64,000 bases of DNA from Aldehydirespirator sp963662645. GTDB lineage: Bacteria > Actinomycetota > Acidimicrobiia > Acidimicrobiales > Aldehydirespiratoraceae. Position 1 is the first letter of the stretch, and every line of letters begins with the position of its first letter. This document shows positions 24,634 to 33,645 of this stretch, piece by piece. Below the pieces are notes generated by a model. The model saw only the letters and a program-made list of their open reading frames with translations. It was not told where the DNA came from and did no database searches. The stretch lies in assembly GCA_963662645.2 (NCBI GenBank), contig OY759762.1:2046001-2110000 (forward strand). The letters are read 5' to 3'. A program made the position numbers and the translations under genes.

Positions 24634-25638
24634 CTAGCGGCCGGTGGCGATTGAGACCACCTCGGCCAGCAGCTCGTGGTTGGCGGCGGGGCCGGGTGAG
24701 ATGATGTTCACGAAGAAGGCGTCGAGCCGGTGAGCGCCGATCAGGTGCTGGAGCTGGCTGCGGCACTCCGCGGGCGTGCCTGCGATCTGGTACTCCGCCA
24801 CCAACTCATCGGTGACGAGCCGGCCGACGGCTTCGGGGCCACCGTCGGCGAAAGCCTGTTTCAGGCCGGCGATCTCGGCTTCGTTGAGGCCGAGGTTCTT
24901 GAGGATCCGGGGCGGGCTGTCCATGATGGCGTAGCCGTAGAGGTGCTTGGCCTCCTCGATCATCTCGGGCTTGTACGCCAAGCGGTCGAGATAGATGCGG
25001 GTCAGCGGGGAACCGGCGCCGCCGTTGCCTGGTTCGCCCCGGATCGCCTGTCGAGCCTGGTCGGCGATGCCGAACGCATCGGCCAGGTCGGACTTGACCA
25101 TCAGCACCAGCCCGTCGGCGCGCGCGCCGGCCAGCGCCAGCATTCGTTCGCCCCGGGCCGCCACCCAGATCGGGATCGAGTGCGTGCCGGTGGTGAGCTG
25201 GGCGCCCTCCAGCGAGAGCCGGTTCCCCTGCCAGGTGGCGGGCTCGCCCCGCCACAGCAGCCGGAGCGCCTCGATGGTGTCGGCCATCCGCGCCAGCGGT
25301 GCGGACCGCTGCAGTCCCAGCGGATGCAGCACCATGGTGCCTCCGGCCACCAGCGTCACGAAGGCCCGGCCCCCGCTCATCTCGTCGACGGTGGCGATGG
25401 CCGCCGCAGTGGCGGCCGGGTGACGGGTGTAGGGATTGGTGACCGCCCCCAGGCGGATTGTGCTGGTGGCCCGGGCCGCCGCGCCGAGCACGGCGTAGAC
25501 GTCGAGCATGAGACCCTCGTCGGCCACCATGCAGTACGAGTAGCCCAGCTCCTCGGCAGCCACGATGGTGTCGATCAGCTCTGCCGATCCCATTGTCGGC
25601 ACGATCTGCAGCCCCAGCGCGATCCCGTCTCCGCTCAT
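24634..25638 (-). CDS. LLM-class F420-type oxidoreductase (luciferase-like)
   Basis: The 334-residue TIM-barrel enzyme of the bacterial luciferase-like superfamily has the actinobacterial F420-dependent pattern: an AEELGYSYCMVADEG start, TIRLGAVTNPYTRHPA, ATVDEMSGGR and WVAARGERMLALAGARADGL. These enzymes move hydride between F420 and substrates such as sugar phosphates, methylene-H4MPT or aromatic compounds. The methylene-H4MPT reductase subgroup is of interest because an H4MPT cyclohydrolase lies 1.6 kb away, but I cannot separate subgroups by eye. Confidence 0.88.
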   Translation of the reverse strand: MSGDGIALGLQIVPTMGSAELIDTIVAAEELGYSYCMVADEGLMLDVYAVLGAAARATSTIRLGAVTNPYTRHPAATAAAIATVDEMSGGRAFVTLVAGGTMVLHPLGLQRSAPLARMADTIEALRLLWRGEPATWQGNRLSLEGAQLTTGTHSIPIWVAARGERMLALAGARADGLVLMVKSDLADAFGIADQARQAIRGEPGNGGAGSPLTRIYLDRLAYKPEMIEEAKHLYGYAIMDSPPRILKNLGLNEAEIAGLKQAFADGGPEAVGRLVTDELVAEYQIAGTPAECRSQLQHLIGAHRLDAFFVNIISPGPAANHELLAEVVSIATGR

Positions 25639-25760
25639 GGCTGCTCAGTCTGGCACGGGTCGCTCGCCAGCCCCGCCCCGGCGACGGTCGCTCAAGGCTG
25701 CGCCTGCCTGCTGAGGGTCAGGTTGCTCACCGCTGGCCTGCCTGCTGGGTGTCGGGTCAC

Positions 25761-26501
25761 TCAAGGTTGCTCGGGTTGATCTGCCTGCCAGGGGTCGTGG
25801 GGCGGTCGGATCACGACGGGGCCGATGTCGATGCGACGGTCGGTGCCGATGAGGTCGGCCACCAGCTCGCCCACCCCGGCTGCGGGCATCATGCGGGCCC
25901 GCACCGAATCGGGCGCCTTGTCGTCCCACAGCTCGGTGTCGATCTGGGCCGGGCAAAGCGTGATCACCCTGATGCCGCAGTCCCGCCCCTCCAGCCGCAG
26001 CACCTCGCCCAGCGCGTTGAGGCCTCCTTTGGACGCGGCGTAAGCGGCGTTTCCCTCGAAGGCCTGCACCGCGGCAATGCTGCTGATCAGCACGATCTGG
26101 CCGCCCGAGTCGCTCAGCGCCTGCCATCCGGCCCGGGTCAGAGCCATGACCGCGCTCAGATTGACGTCGATAATCCGCTGCCAGTGTTCCGGCGTGACCT
26201 CGGACGCGACGGCCTTGTCGAACACCCCCGCACTGTGCGCGATCACGTCGATCCGTCCATGCGCACGGAGGGTCTCCGCGACAACCCGCTCGGGCTCGCC
26301 AGACTCGGTCAGATCGGCCGCCAGCACTGTCGCCGGCCCCGACAGCGCCGAAGCGGCTGCTCGAAGCCGATCCTCCCGTCGGCCTACCAGCACGCAGCGC
26401 GTGCCGCGAGCTGACAGAGCGGCCGCACAGGCCAGGCCGATACCCGACCCTCCGCCGGTCACAATCGCCACCGGAGCGGGCCGCACGGTCACTGTGGCCA
26501 C
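25761..26501 (-). CDS. Short-chain dehydrogenase/reductase (SDR)
   Basis: The 246-residue Rossmann-fold enzyme has the cofactor motif TGGGSGIG near residues 15-22, the NAG-like motif AHSAG, and the catalytic Ser-Tyr-Lys in SSIAAVQAFEGNAAYAASKG. GRREDR after beta 2 suggests NADP(H). The substrate is unknown. Its 5' end overlaps the 3' end of the coiled-coil gene by 13 bp in the same direction. A 122-bp gap with imperfect repeats separates it from the LLM oxidoreductase. Confidence 0.9.
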   Translation of the reverse strand: MATVTVRPAPVAIVTGGGSGIGLACAAALSARGTRCVLVGRREDRLRAAASALSGPATVLAADLTESGEPERVVAETLRAHGRIDVIAHSAGVFDKAVASEVTPEHWQRIIDVNLSAVMALTRAGWQALSDSGGQIVLISSIAAVQAFEGNAAYAASKGGLNALGEVLRLEGRDCGIRVITLCPAQIDTELWDDKAPDSVRARMMPAAGVGELVADLIGTDRRIDIGPVVIRPPHDPWQADQPEQP

Positions 26502-27136
26502 TTTGGGCTCACTGGCGCTTCGTCCGGCATTCCGATCCCGAGGAAGCCCTCGATGCGGGCAAGCCTCTGGCCGTTCTCGGCCACCTCCGCTCGCAACTCG
26601 CCGATCTGGATGCCCAGTTCGGTCTCTACCCCGTCGACTTCGACGCGCAGCTGGCTGATCTCAGCTCTCAGCCCGGTTTCTGCGCTGCTGATCTCGGCGC
26701 GCAACTCGGTCTCCAGTTGGCCGATCTCAGCTCTCAGCCCGGTTTCTGCGCTGCTGATCTCGGCGCGCAACTCGGTCTCCAGTTGGCTGATCTCGGCTCT
26801 CAGCCCGGTTTCTGCGCTGCTGATCTCGGCGCGCAACCCGGCCTCCAGTTGGCTGATCTCGGCTCTCAGCCCGGTTTCTGCGCTGCTGATCTCGGCGCGC
26901 AACCCGGCCTCCAGTTGGCCGATCTCCGCGCGGAGGGTGTCGGTGGCCTGCTGTTGGTTCCAGATGATGGCGAACACGGCGAGCACGACGGCAAGCAGTT
27001 GGGCGATAGGGATGAGTTGGGGCCAGCGGGTCGCCGCCGCGACCGTGTCCGTCACGGCGGCTGCTTCCGCCACCGCTGAGTCGGCCGGGGTAGGCGGGGG
27101 TTCGCCGTGCATGTGGAGCGCTTCCGATGCCGCCAT
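26489..27136 (-). CDS. Membrane-anchored coiled-coil protein with 11-residue (hendecad) repeats
   Basis: The 215-residue protein has an N-terminal polar region, one hydrophobic segment (about 40-58, TM) and then a long coiled coil. Nine consecutive 11-residue units alternate GLRAEISQLE(A/T) and (G/E)LRAEISSAET at about residues 68-166. An 11-residue period gives a slightly right-handed coiled coil. The DNA below it is a 66-bp tandem array. The C-terminus (GIGELRAE..., ending PVSPKWPQ) is not repetitive. It resembles small DUF1640 or CCDC90-type membrane coiled-coil proteins in layout only. The function is unknown. It overlaps the SDR start. Confidence 0.8.
   Translation of the reverse strand: MAASEALHMHGEPPPTPADSAVAEAAAVTDTVAAATRWPQLIPIAQLLAVVLAVFAIIWNQQQATDTLRAEIGQLEAGLRAEISSAETGLRAEISQLEAGLRAEISSAETGLRAEISQLETELRAEISSAETGLRAEIGQLETELRAEISSAETGLRAEISQLRVEVDGVETELGIQIGELRAEVAENGQRLARIEGFLGIGMPDEAPVSPKWPQ
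26655..26918 (-). repeat. Four 66-bp tandem repeats inside the coiled-coil gene
   Basis: Copies at 26655-26720, 26721-26786, 26787-26852 and 26853-26918 are nearly identical, with only a few differences (for example AACTCG against AACCCG). Each encodes two hendecads. Such high identity indicates recent amplification, and the copy number may vary between strains. Confidence 0.95.
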
Positions 27137-27197
27137 GCGGCTACCCTAATCGGCAGCACAGTTCACTGCAACACAATATCTTTGGATATATCCCCGA

Positions 27198-28157
27198 CTA
27201 GCTGAAGAACGAAGCGGCCAGCACCTTGTAGTTGATCCGGCCGGCGCTGAAGGTCCGGCCGCTGGCCAGGTTGGTGAGATGGATCTCGGCCGGGGAGTGC
27301 AACTCGATGGGTATCTCGTAGAAGTCCCGGCCGGCGTCCTCGTAGATCTCGATGAAGGGGCGCCCGTAGGCCTCGCAGGCGACGGACACCACCCGGTCCA
27401 CGATCTCGGCGCACTGGGCGTCGTCGCCTTCGACGGTGACGTTGGAGACGCCGCCGTACAGCAGGCTGTCGTTTATGCGCCCCATCGAGATCAAGTCGTC
27501 GTCGACAAGGGGCGGCACCACCCCCAGGCCGTAGGCGTGGCGCAGGCCCCGCAGGTCCATGCCCTCCTCGGCCAGCCGGTGAAGGGACTGCTCCACGATC
27601 CGGGCCGCCACCTGCACGGCGGTCACCAGGCTGCGGTTGGGCGCGAACAGCACGTACAGGTCGCCCGGATCGACCCGGCACGCCGATGCGATCATGTCGG
27701 CCATCTCCACCGGTACCGGCTCGGAGGTCTGGATGGCCACCACCGACTCGTGGTGGTCGTCGCGGTAGTCGATCCACTCGAAGTAGTGGTCGAGGCTGTC
27801 GCGGTTCAGGGCCCGGCCAGGCCCGGCCAGGATGGCGGCGTGCTCGGTGCCGGGCGCCTGGAGGCGCCATCCTGCGATCTGAGACGCCACGCAGCCCTCG
27901 ATGGGATGGTCGATCATCACCCTCACCGCGGTGAGCATCCGGCCGTCCAGATCGAAGGGCTCGTAGCTGACGATGCCGAGGCCGCCCAGACTGGCCAGGG
28001 TGTAGAGCTGCGCGGCCCGCCAGCCCCCTTTGGCCTCGAGGCCCATGTCGATGACGGTCGTGCCGTTGTCGAGCCGCTCGGTGGTCACGCCCAGAGCGTC
28101 GGCGTCCTCCAGGATGAGCCGCACCGTCTTCATCGCCTCACGGTTGACGCTGATCAT
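27198..28157 (-). CDS. mch: Methenyltetrahydromethanopterin cyclohydrolase (Mch-like)
   Basis: Mch interconverts 5,10-methenyl- and 5-formyl-tetrahydromethanopterin in C1 metabolism. The 319-residue protein aligns by eye along the whole family: SVNREAMKTV start, ERLDNGTTVIDMG, TLASLGGLG, CVASQIAGW, GPGRAL, the PTRSL-like APNRSLVTAVQVAAR, MGRINDSLLYGG and the C-terminal YGRPFIEIYEDAGRDFYEI. I start at ATG 28157 with GGGAGGAC upstream; the frame runs 20 codons further without support. It is the last gene in a run that begins with a Rieske oxygenase. H4MPT enzymes are unexpected in most Actinomycetota, and a tetrahydrofolate-like or novel pterin role cannot be excluded. Confidence 0.85.
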   Translation of the reverse strand: MISVNREAMKTVRLILEDADALGVTTERLDNGTTVIDMGLEAKGGWRAAQLYTLASLGGLGIVSYEPFDLDGRMLTAVRVMIDHPIEGCVASQIAGWRLQAPGTEHAAILAGPGRALNRDSLDHYFEWIDYRDDHHESVVAIQTSEPVPVEMADMIASACRVDPGDLYVLFAPNRSLVTAVQVAARIVEQSLHRLAEEGMDLRGLRHAYGLGVVPPLVDDDLISMGRINDSLLYGGVSNVTVEGDDAQCAEIVDRVVSVACEAYGRPFIEIYEDAGRDFYEIPIELHSPAEIHLTNLASGRTFSAGRINYKVLAASFFS

Positions 28158-28235
28158 GTCTGTCCTCCCAGGCGTTCTGGGCGCGGCTGTGCGCCCATGC
28201 GGCCGTTTCCTGCACACAGAACTCTCGGGGCCATG

Positions 28236-29012
28236 TCAGGCGGGGGTGGACTCGCGGGCGCCCAGGGCGGCGTCCACCGGAATGATCGCGCCGTTGAGGT
28301 AGCTGGCCTCGGGCGAGGCCGCGAACAGGATGGCCGCGGTGATCTCCTCGGGTCTTCCGAAGCGTCCCTCGGGGATGTGGCGCTGGATGGCGGTCTGCAG
28401 GTCGGGGTCTGGCATCCCGGCCAGCAGCGCCTCGGTGGCGATGAGTCCGGGCGCCACCGCGTTGACCCGCACGCCCTTGGGGCCGAGTTCCAGGGCCATG
28501 GCCCGGGTCAGCCCCTCAACCGCGCCCTTGGACGCGATGTAGGCGCAGCGGTTCACCACCGCCAGCCGGGCCAGAATGGAGCTGATGTGCACAATGGCGC
28601 CTTTGCCCCGCTCGACCATGCCGGCCGCCACCAGCTGGCTCAACTGGAACAGCCCCCTCACGTTGGCCTGCCAGACCGTGTCGAAGGCCTCCAGCGACAG
28701 GTCGAACATCGACGAGCGGTCGATGAGAGCAGCGTTGTTGACCAGGACCGACACCGGCCCCAGCGAGGCCTCCACATCGCGGGCGAGCCGAGCCACGTCG
28801 GCCTCGTCTCCGATGTCGGCCTGGAACACCTCGGCGGTGCCGCCCGCTTCGACGATGACCCGCTGAGCGGCGGCCGCCCCGTCGGAGTCGCTGCGATAGT
28901 TGATCGCGACTCGGGCTCCTTCGACGGCGAAGGCCTCGGCGGTGGCCGCGCCGATGCCGCGGGACGAGCCGGTGACAAGGACGGTGTCTCCATCGAAGCG
29001 GTCCGGTCTCAT
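28236..29012 (-). CDS. Short-chain dehydrogenase/reductase (FabG-like)
   Basis: The 258-residue SDR has TGSSRGIG at the cofactor site, NNAAL after beta 4, and catalytic Ser/Tyr/Lys in SSILARLAVVNRCAYIASKG. NYRSDSD suggests NADP(H) preference. FabG-like enzymes reduce 3-oxoacyl thioesters or oxidise alcohols. Here it sits between the free lipoyl protein (61 bp) and mch (78 bp), so it may oxidise an alcohol intermediate in the Rieske/E1 pathway. The substrate is not determined. Confidence 0.9.
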   Translation of the reverse strand: MRPDRFDGDTVLVTGSSRGIGAATAEAFAVEGARVAINYRSDSDGAAAAQRVIVEAGGTAEVFQADIGDEADVARLARDVEASLGPVSVLVNNAALIDRSSMFDLSLEAFDTVWQANVRGLFQLSQLVAAGMVERGKGAIVHISSILARLAVVNRCAYIASKGAVEGLTRAMALELGPKGVRVNAVAPGLIATEALLAGMPDPDLQTAIQRHIPEGRFGRPEEITAAILFAASPEASYLNGAIIPVDAALGARESTPA

Positions 29013-29073
29013 GGGCGGCCTCCTCTCGCTGACGACGCCGCCGTGCCCTCGTTGCTGAGTGCTCGGTCGGGTT

Positions 29074-29349
29074 TCACAGGGTGCCTGCCCGGATGGCTTC
29101 GGCTTCGGGTTCGTCGTCGGCGATCACGGCCAGCACCGCGCCCACATCCACCGTCTCGTCCTCATCGACCAGGATCTGGGCCACCACACCGGCGCAGGGT
29201 GCCTCCAGCTCGTTCTCGACCTTCTCGGTCTCGACCTCGGCGATCACCTCGCCCTCCACCACGTGGTCGCCCTCATCGACGTACCAAGCCACGACGGTGC
29301 CGTCCTCCATGGTCAGCCCCCACTTGGGCAATATCACATCAGTCGCCAT
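29074..29349 (-). CDS. Free-standing lipoyl-domain protein
   Basis: The 91-residue protein is a single biotinyl/lipoyl domain with K43 in AEVETEKVENELEAP as the attachment lysine. The usual Gly turns (DEGDHVVEGEV) and hydrophobic strands are present. There is no E2 catalytic domain, no peripheral-subunit-binding domain and no linker. It lies just after E1 alpha and beta on the same strand. It probably carries an acyl or C1 group as lipoate for E1, or acts as a GcvH-like carrier, but the missing E2 and E3 must be supplied elsewhere. Confidence 0.9.
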   Translation of the reverse strand: MATDVILPKWGLTMEDGTVVAWYVDEGDHVVEGEVIAEVETEKVENELEAPCAGVVAQILVDEDETVDVGAVLAVIADDEPEAEAIRAGTL

Positions 29350-29410
29350 TCAGCTCTCCTTATGGGCATCCGCGAATAGGTGATAGTCCGCGGTGTCGCA
29401 GCCGTGCCAC

Positions 29411-29500
29411 TCCCGCTCTTGTTCGCTGCGCTCACGGGCCGCTCGGGCCACGGCCTCGCCCGTATGAGGCGGATTCGCTCGCCTGTTCGCTCGGCCTCTA
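29411..29500 (+). repeat. Dispersed intergenic repeat, copy a (90 bp)
   Basis: This copy begins TCCCGCTCTTGTTCGCTGCG and ends CTCGGCCTCT. It lies between the E1 beta stop and the lipoyl gene start. Related copies are at 36371-36420 (partial), 53288-53377 and 59821-59920. An inner inverted repeat (CTCACGGG...CCCGTATGAG) can form a hairpin. Confidence 0.85.
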
Positions 29501-29512
29501 CGCATCGTCTTG

Positions 29513-30558
29513 TCAGTACTGGGCCGCGGTGTTGATGGCGGCGGCGATGTCGTCGACGCCGGGGAGCACGATGTCCTCGAGGGGCACCGAGAAGGGGATG
29601 GGCGTGTCGAGGCCGTCCACCCGCACCACCGGGCCCCGCAGCTCGGCGAAGCACGCCTCGCTGATGCGGGCGCTCAACTCGGCGCCGAGGCCGCCGATCC
29701 GGGGGGCCTCGTTGGCCACCACCACCCGGCCGGTCTTCGACGCCGAAGCCAGCACGGCGGCCGCGTCGTAGGGCCGGATCGTGCGCAGATCCACGACTTC
29801 GACCGAGACGCCGCCGGCCTCGGCCCGCTCGGCCGCCTCCAGCGCCATGGGCACCATCCGCATGGCCGCCACCACCGTCACATCGCCGCCCTCGCGGGCG
29901 ATCGAAGCCTCCCCCAGCGGCGTGATGTAGTACTCGGGCGGTACTTCGGCCCGGCTGCGGTACAGGGCCTTGTGCTCCAGGAACAGCACCGGGTCGTCGC
30001 TGTCGATCGACGCCAGAAGCAGGCCCTTGGCGTCGACCGGGTTCGACGGGGCCACGATCACGATGCCAGGCACGTTGAGGAACCAGCCCTCCACGCTCTG
30101 AGAATGGTGCGGCCCGCCGCCGAAGCCGCCCCCGCAAGCGGTGCGGACCACCAGGGGCGCCTTGAACTGGCCGTCGAACATGTAGTGGAGCTTGGCCACG
30201 TTGTTGACGACCTGGTCGTAGCACTCGGCGATGAAGTCGGCGAACATGATCTCGGCCACCGGGCGCATGCCGACCATGGCCGCGCCCGCGCAAGTGCCGA
30301 TGATGGCCGCCTCCGACAGGGGAGTGTCCCGGACCCGCTCCGGTCCGTACTTGGCCAGCAGCCCCTTGGTCACGCCGAAGTCGCCGCCCATCTCGGCGAT
30401 GTCCTCTCCGATCAGGAACATCTCGGGGTGCTTGTCCATGGCCAGGTCGAGTGCGTTGTTGAGGGCCTGGGTGAAGCTGGCCTTGCGAACCCTGTCCCTG
30501 GGCTTGCGGGGCGTGCGGGCGGCGCGGGACCGCTTCGTGGGCGCGGTTTCGGCGGTGG

Positions 30559-30562
<4 letters not shown>
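29513..30562 (-). CDS. Thiamine-dependent 2-oxo acid/acetoin dehydrogenase E1, beta subunit
   Basis: The 349-residue transketolase-type C-terminal half carries the E1 beta core FIGEDIAEMGGDFGVTKGLL-like motif (read as LIGEDIAEMGG and GVTKGLLAKYG). SEAAIIGTCAGAAMVGMRP and a C-terminal IPFSVPLEDIVLP follow. An N-terminal basic stretch (about 10-28) is unusual. It overlaps E1 alpha by four bases (ATGA), so the two form the alpha2beta2 enzyme. Together with the free lipoyl protein it would decarboxylate or cleave a 2-oxo compound and pass the acyl group to lipoate. Confidence 0.93.
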
Positions 30563-31535
<973 letters not shown>

Positions 31536-31536
<1 letters not shown>

Positions 31537-32210
31537 TATGTCTCCTTCTCGTTGGCCACGAACTCGGACCAACCGATCCGGGGCAGGAAGTAGGCGCCAT
31601 CGTCCACCGTGCGGAGGAAGGTCCGCAAACCGAGGCGGCCGATGGGCCCCAGCCGCAGCGGGTCGATGCGGCCGCGCTCGTCGCAGATGGAGGAGGCGTA
31701 GGCCACCCACACCACCTCGCCTATCACCAGGTGCACCTCCCCGAAGACCCGTCCCGGCGTGCCGAGGTCCACCACCCTGTGCACCACGCACTCCAGGCGG
31801 GCCAGGGCCTCGCCTATGGCCGGCGAGCTGACCCTGGTGGCCGGCACCGGCGTCCACCCGGCCAGATGGAACTCGTCGACCTCGGCGGGCGCCTCCATGG
31901 CCACCGTCTCGATGTCGTCGCGGAACATTTCGCTGGTGACGTTGATCACGAAGTCACCCGAAGCCATGGCGTTGAGGTAGGTGTGCTTCAGGCTGCCGTC
32001 CTCCAGCAGCCCCATGGTGATCCCGACCAGCATCGGGTCGCCGGTGATGGGCAGGTAGTAGCTCATCGGGGCGACGTTGTTGACGCCGTCGGGGCTGCGG
32101 GTCGACACCATGGCGATGGGACGGGGCACCACCAGCTGCGACAGCATGAACTGGCGGTCCATCGGCTCGTTCTCGGCGGGGTCGAAGTCGACGGTGCGCT
32201 CTGGGTCCAC
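31536..32210 (-). CDS. Flavin reductase family protein (FMN-binding split barrel)
   Basis: The 224-residue split-barrel protein has the family motif VVPRPIAMVSTRSPDGVNNVAPMSYY, followed by FVINVTSEMF. It reduces free flavin or binds FMN for a partner oxygenase. I start at GTG 32210. The alternative is an internal ATG at about codon 17. It sits 38 bp after the Rieske oxygenase and abuts E1 alpha (shared base). It could supply electrons to the oxygenase, although Rieske systems usually use a ferredoxin reductase, so this pairing is inference. Confidence 0.9.
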
Positions 32211-32248
32211 TGATGCTGGTCCGGTCAGGCGTCGCGTGCGGCGGCAGC

Positions 32249-33418
32249 TCAGGCGCCGTCGGCGGGCCAGTGCTCGCGGTAGCGCTTCACCAGCCAGCGG
32301 TTGAACTGGACCAGGGTCTCCTCCTGCCACGAGTAGCGACCGCGGGGCGCGAGATGCGAGTTGAGGCCCTGCTGGGTCATGGCGTCCACGTAGATGTCCT
32401 GCTCGTTGAAGTTGTTGACGCCCTCCTCGGCCGCCTTGAAGAGGTAGTCGAACAGGGGGTCCTGAAGCGCCGACGGCTCCAGGCAATAGCCGATGTGGAT
32501 GGTGATGCGGCCGGCGTCGGTGGGGCTGATAATGAAATAGGCGACCTCGTCGGGGACGATGGCCAGCGCCAGTGTGGGCGGGATCAGCACGAAGCCGCCC
32601 CGCTTGCGCTGCTCGGTGGTCAGGTTGGAGAACACCGGCAGGATGCAGCGCTGGGTGGGGTTGAACGAGCTGTCGATGTCGGTGAAGTGCTGGATCCGCC
32701 CGATGGCGCCGTCGGTGTCGTCCCAGGGCAGGAAGTCGTTCATGTGGCTGGGAGCGAAGGTCTGGAGCGGCCCGTGCAGCCGGCTGGCGTGGTAGGGGTC
32801 GTTGAAGTTCTCCATCATGACCTTCCAGTTCCACGGCAGGTCACCGATCGTCTTGCCCGCCAGCGTGGTGGTCGACTCGAGCCCGTAGTTGGTGAGCATG
32901 GCGTCGATCTTGGTCATGGTCGGTCCGAAGGGCCGGGCGCGATGATCGAAGTTGGCCATGATGAACCCCTGCCAGATCTCCACCTTCAACTCGGGCAGGT
33001 TGTGATCGCTGCGGTCGAAGTCCACGGCGCGCTCCATGGCCGGGGCGCCGAGCAGCGCACCGTCGAGCCCGTAGCTCCAATGGTGGTACGGGCAGGTGAA
33101 GCGGCGGCAGTTGCCGGAATCCTCCGCGATCACCATTCCCCGGTGGCGGCACACGGCCGACATCACCCGCAACTCGCCGTCGGAGTCCCGAGCAGCGATC
33201 AGCGGCTCGCCCGCGATGGTGATACAGCGGAAGTCGCCCGGCTCCTTCAGCTGGTCGACCCGGCCCACACACAGCCACTCCCGCTGGAAGATGGCCTTTC
33301 GCTCGAATTCGTAGAACTCCGCCGACGTGTAGAGCACCGGTGGCAACAGCCGTGCCTCGTCCACCGGCCCGACCGATTCGGCGAAGCCGGCCAGCAGGTC
33401 GTCGGTCAGAACGGTCAT
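32249..33418 (-). CDS. Rieske non-heme iron oxygenase, alpha subunit
   Basis: The 389-residue oxygenase has Rieske ligands C90, H92, C109 and H112 (CRHRG and CPYHHW) and a mononuclear site D207, H210 and H215 in ENFNDPYHASRLHG. It resembles demethylating or choline/carnitine-type oxygenases in its C-terminal layout. It heads a run with flavin reductase, E1, lipoyl, SDR and mch. An N-demethylation step that releases formaldehyde would explain the H4MPT enzyme at the end of the run, but the substrate is not shown. Confidence 0.93.
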   Translation of the reverse strand: MTVLTDDLLAGFAESVGPVDEARLLPPVLYTSAEFYEFERKAIFQREWLCVGRVDQLKEPGDFRCITIAGEPLIAARDSDGELRVMSAVCRHRGMVIAEDSGNCRRFTCPYHHWSYGLDGALLGAPAMERAVDFDRSDHNLPELKVEIWQGFIMANFDHRARPFGPTMTKIDAMLTNYGLESTTTLAGKTIGDLPWNWKVMMENFNDPYHASRLHGPLQTFAPSHMNDFLPWDDTDGAIGRIQHFTDIDSSFNPTQRCILPVFSNLTTEQRKRGGFVLIPPTLALAIVPDEVAYFIISPTDAGRITIHIGYCLEPSALQDPLFDYLFKAAEEGVNNFNEQDIYVDAMTQQGLNSHLAPRGRYSWQEETLVQFNRWLVKRYREHWPADGA

Positions 33419-33497
33419 GGTGGGTCTCCGCTAGGCCTACGCGTGCGGGAACGAATCCTCTGCCGCTGAACCTAGCTGGCCGACCGGCGCCCCTTCA

Positions 33498-33522
33498 CAC
33501 CGGGAGCGTGAAGCGCCCGGTG
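33498..33522 (-). terminator. GC hairpin between amidase and Rieske genes
   Basis: CACCGGG and CCCGGTG pair around an 11-base loop. It lies in the 227-bp gap after the amidase stop and 80 bp before the Rieske start. There is no T-run, so the terminator role is a weak guess. Confidence 0.25.
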
Positions 33523-33645
33523 GGCGGCGGGGAGGGCGCGTCCCGGCGCTGAGGCGGCGCAGGTGCCGGTCGAGGAGCTATAGCCGCACCGTAGGCCGCC
33601 ACGGTGACGTGGATTGCTCCCATTGCGTCGCTCCTCTTGCCTCGC

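Noticed and set aside
26655..26918. CRISPR-like array
   Set aside because: The units are contiguous with no spacers, encode protein in frame and have no cas genes nearby.
29411..29500. Insertion sequence
   Set aside because: The repeats are too short for a transposase gene, and no terminal inverted repeats or target duplications are visible. They were kept as intergenic repeats.
27279..29771. An 830-residue open frame on the plus strand
   Set aside because: It runs antisense to Mch, the SDR and the lipoyl gene, has unlikely composition (His, Arg, Gly and Pro rich) and no family motifs. High GC makes such shadows common.
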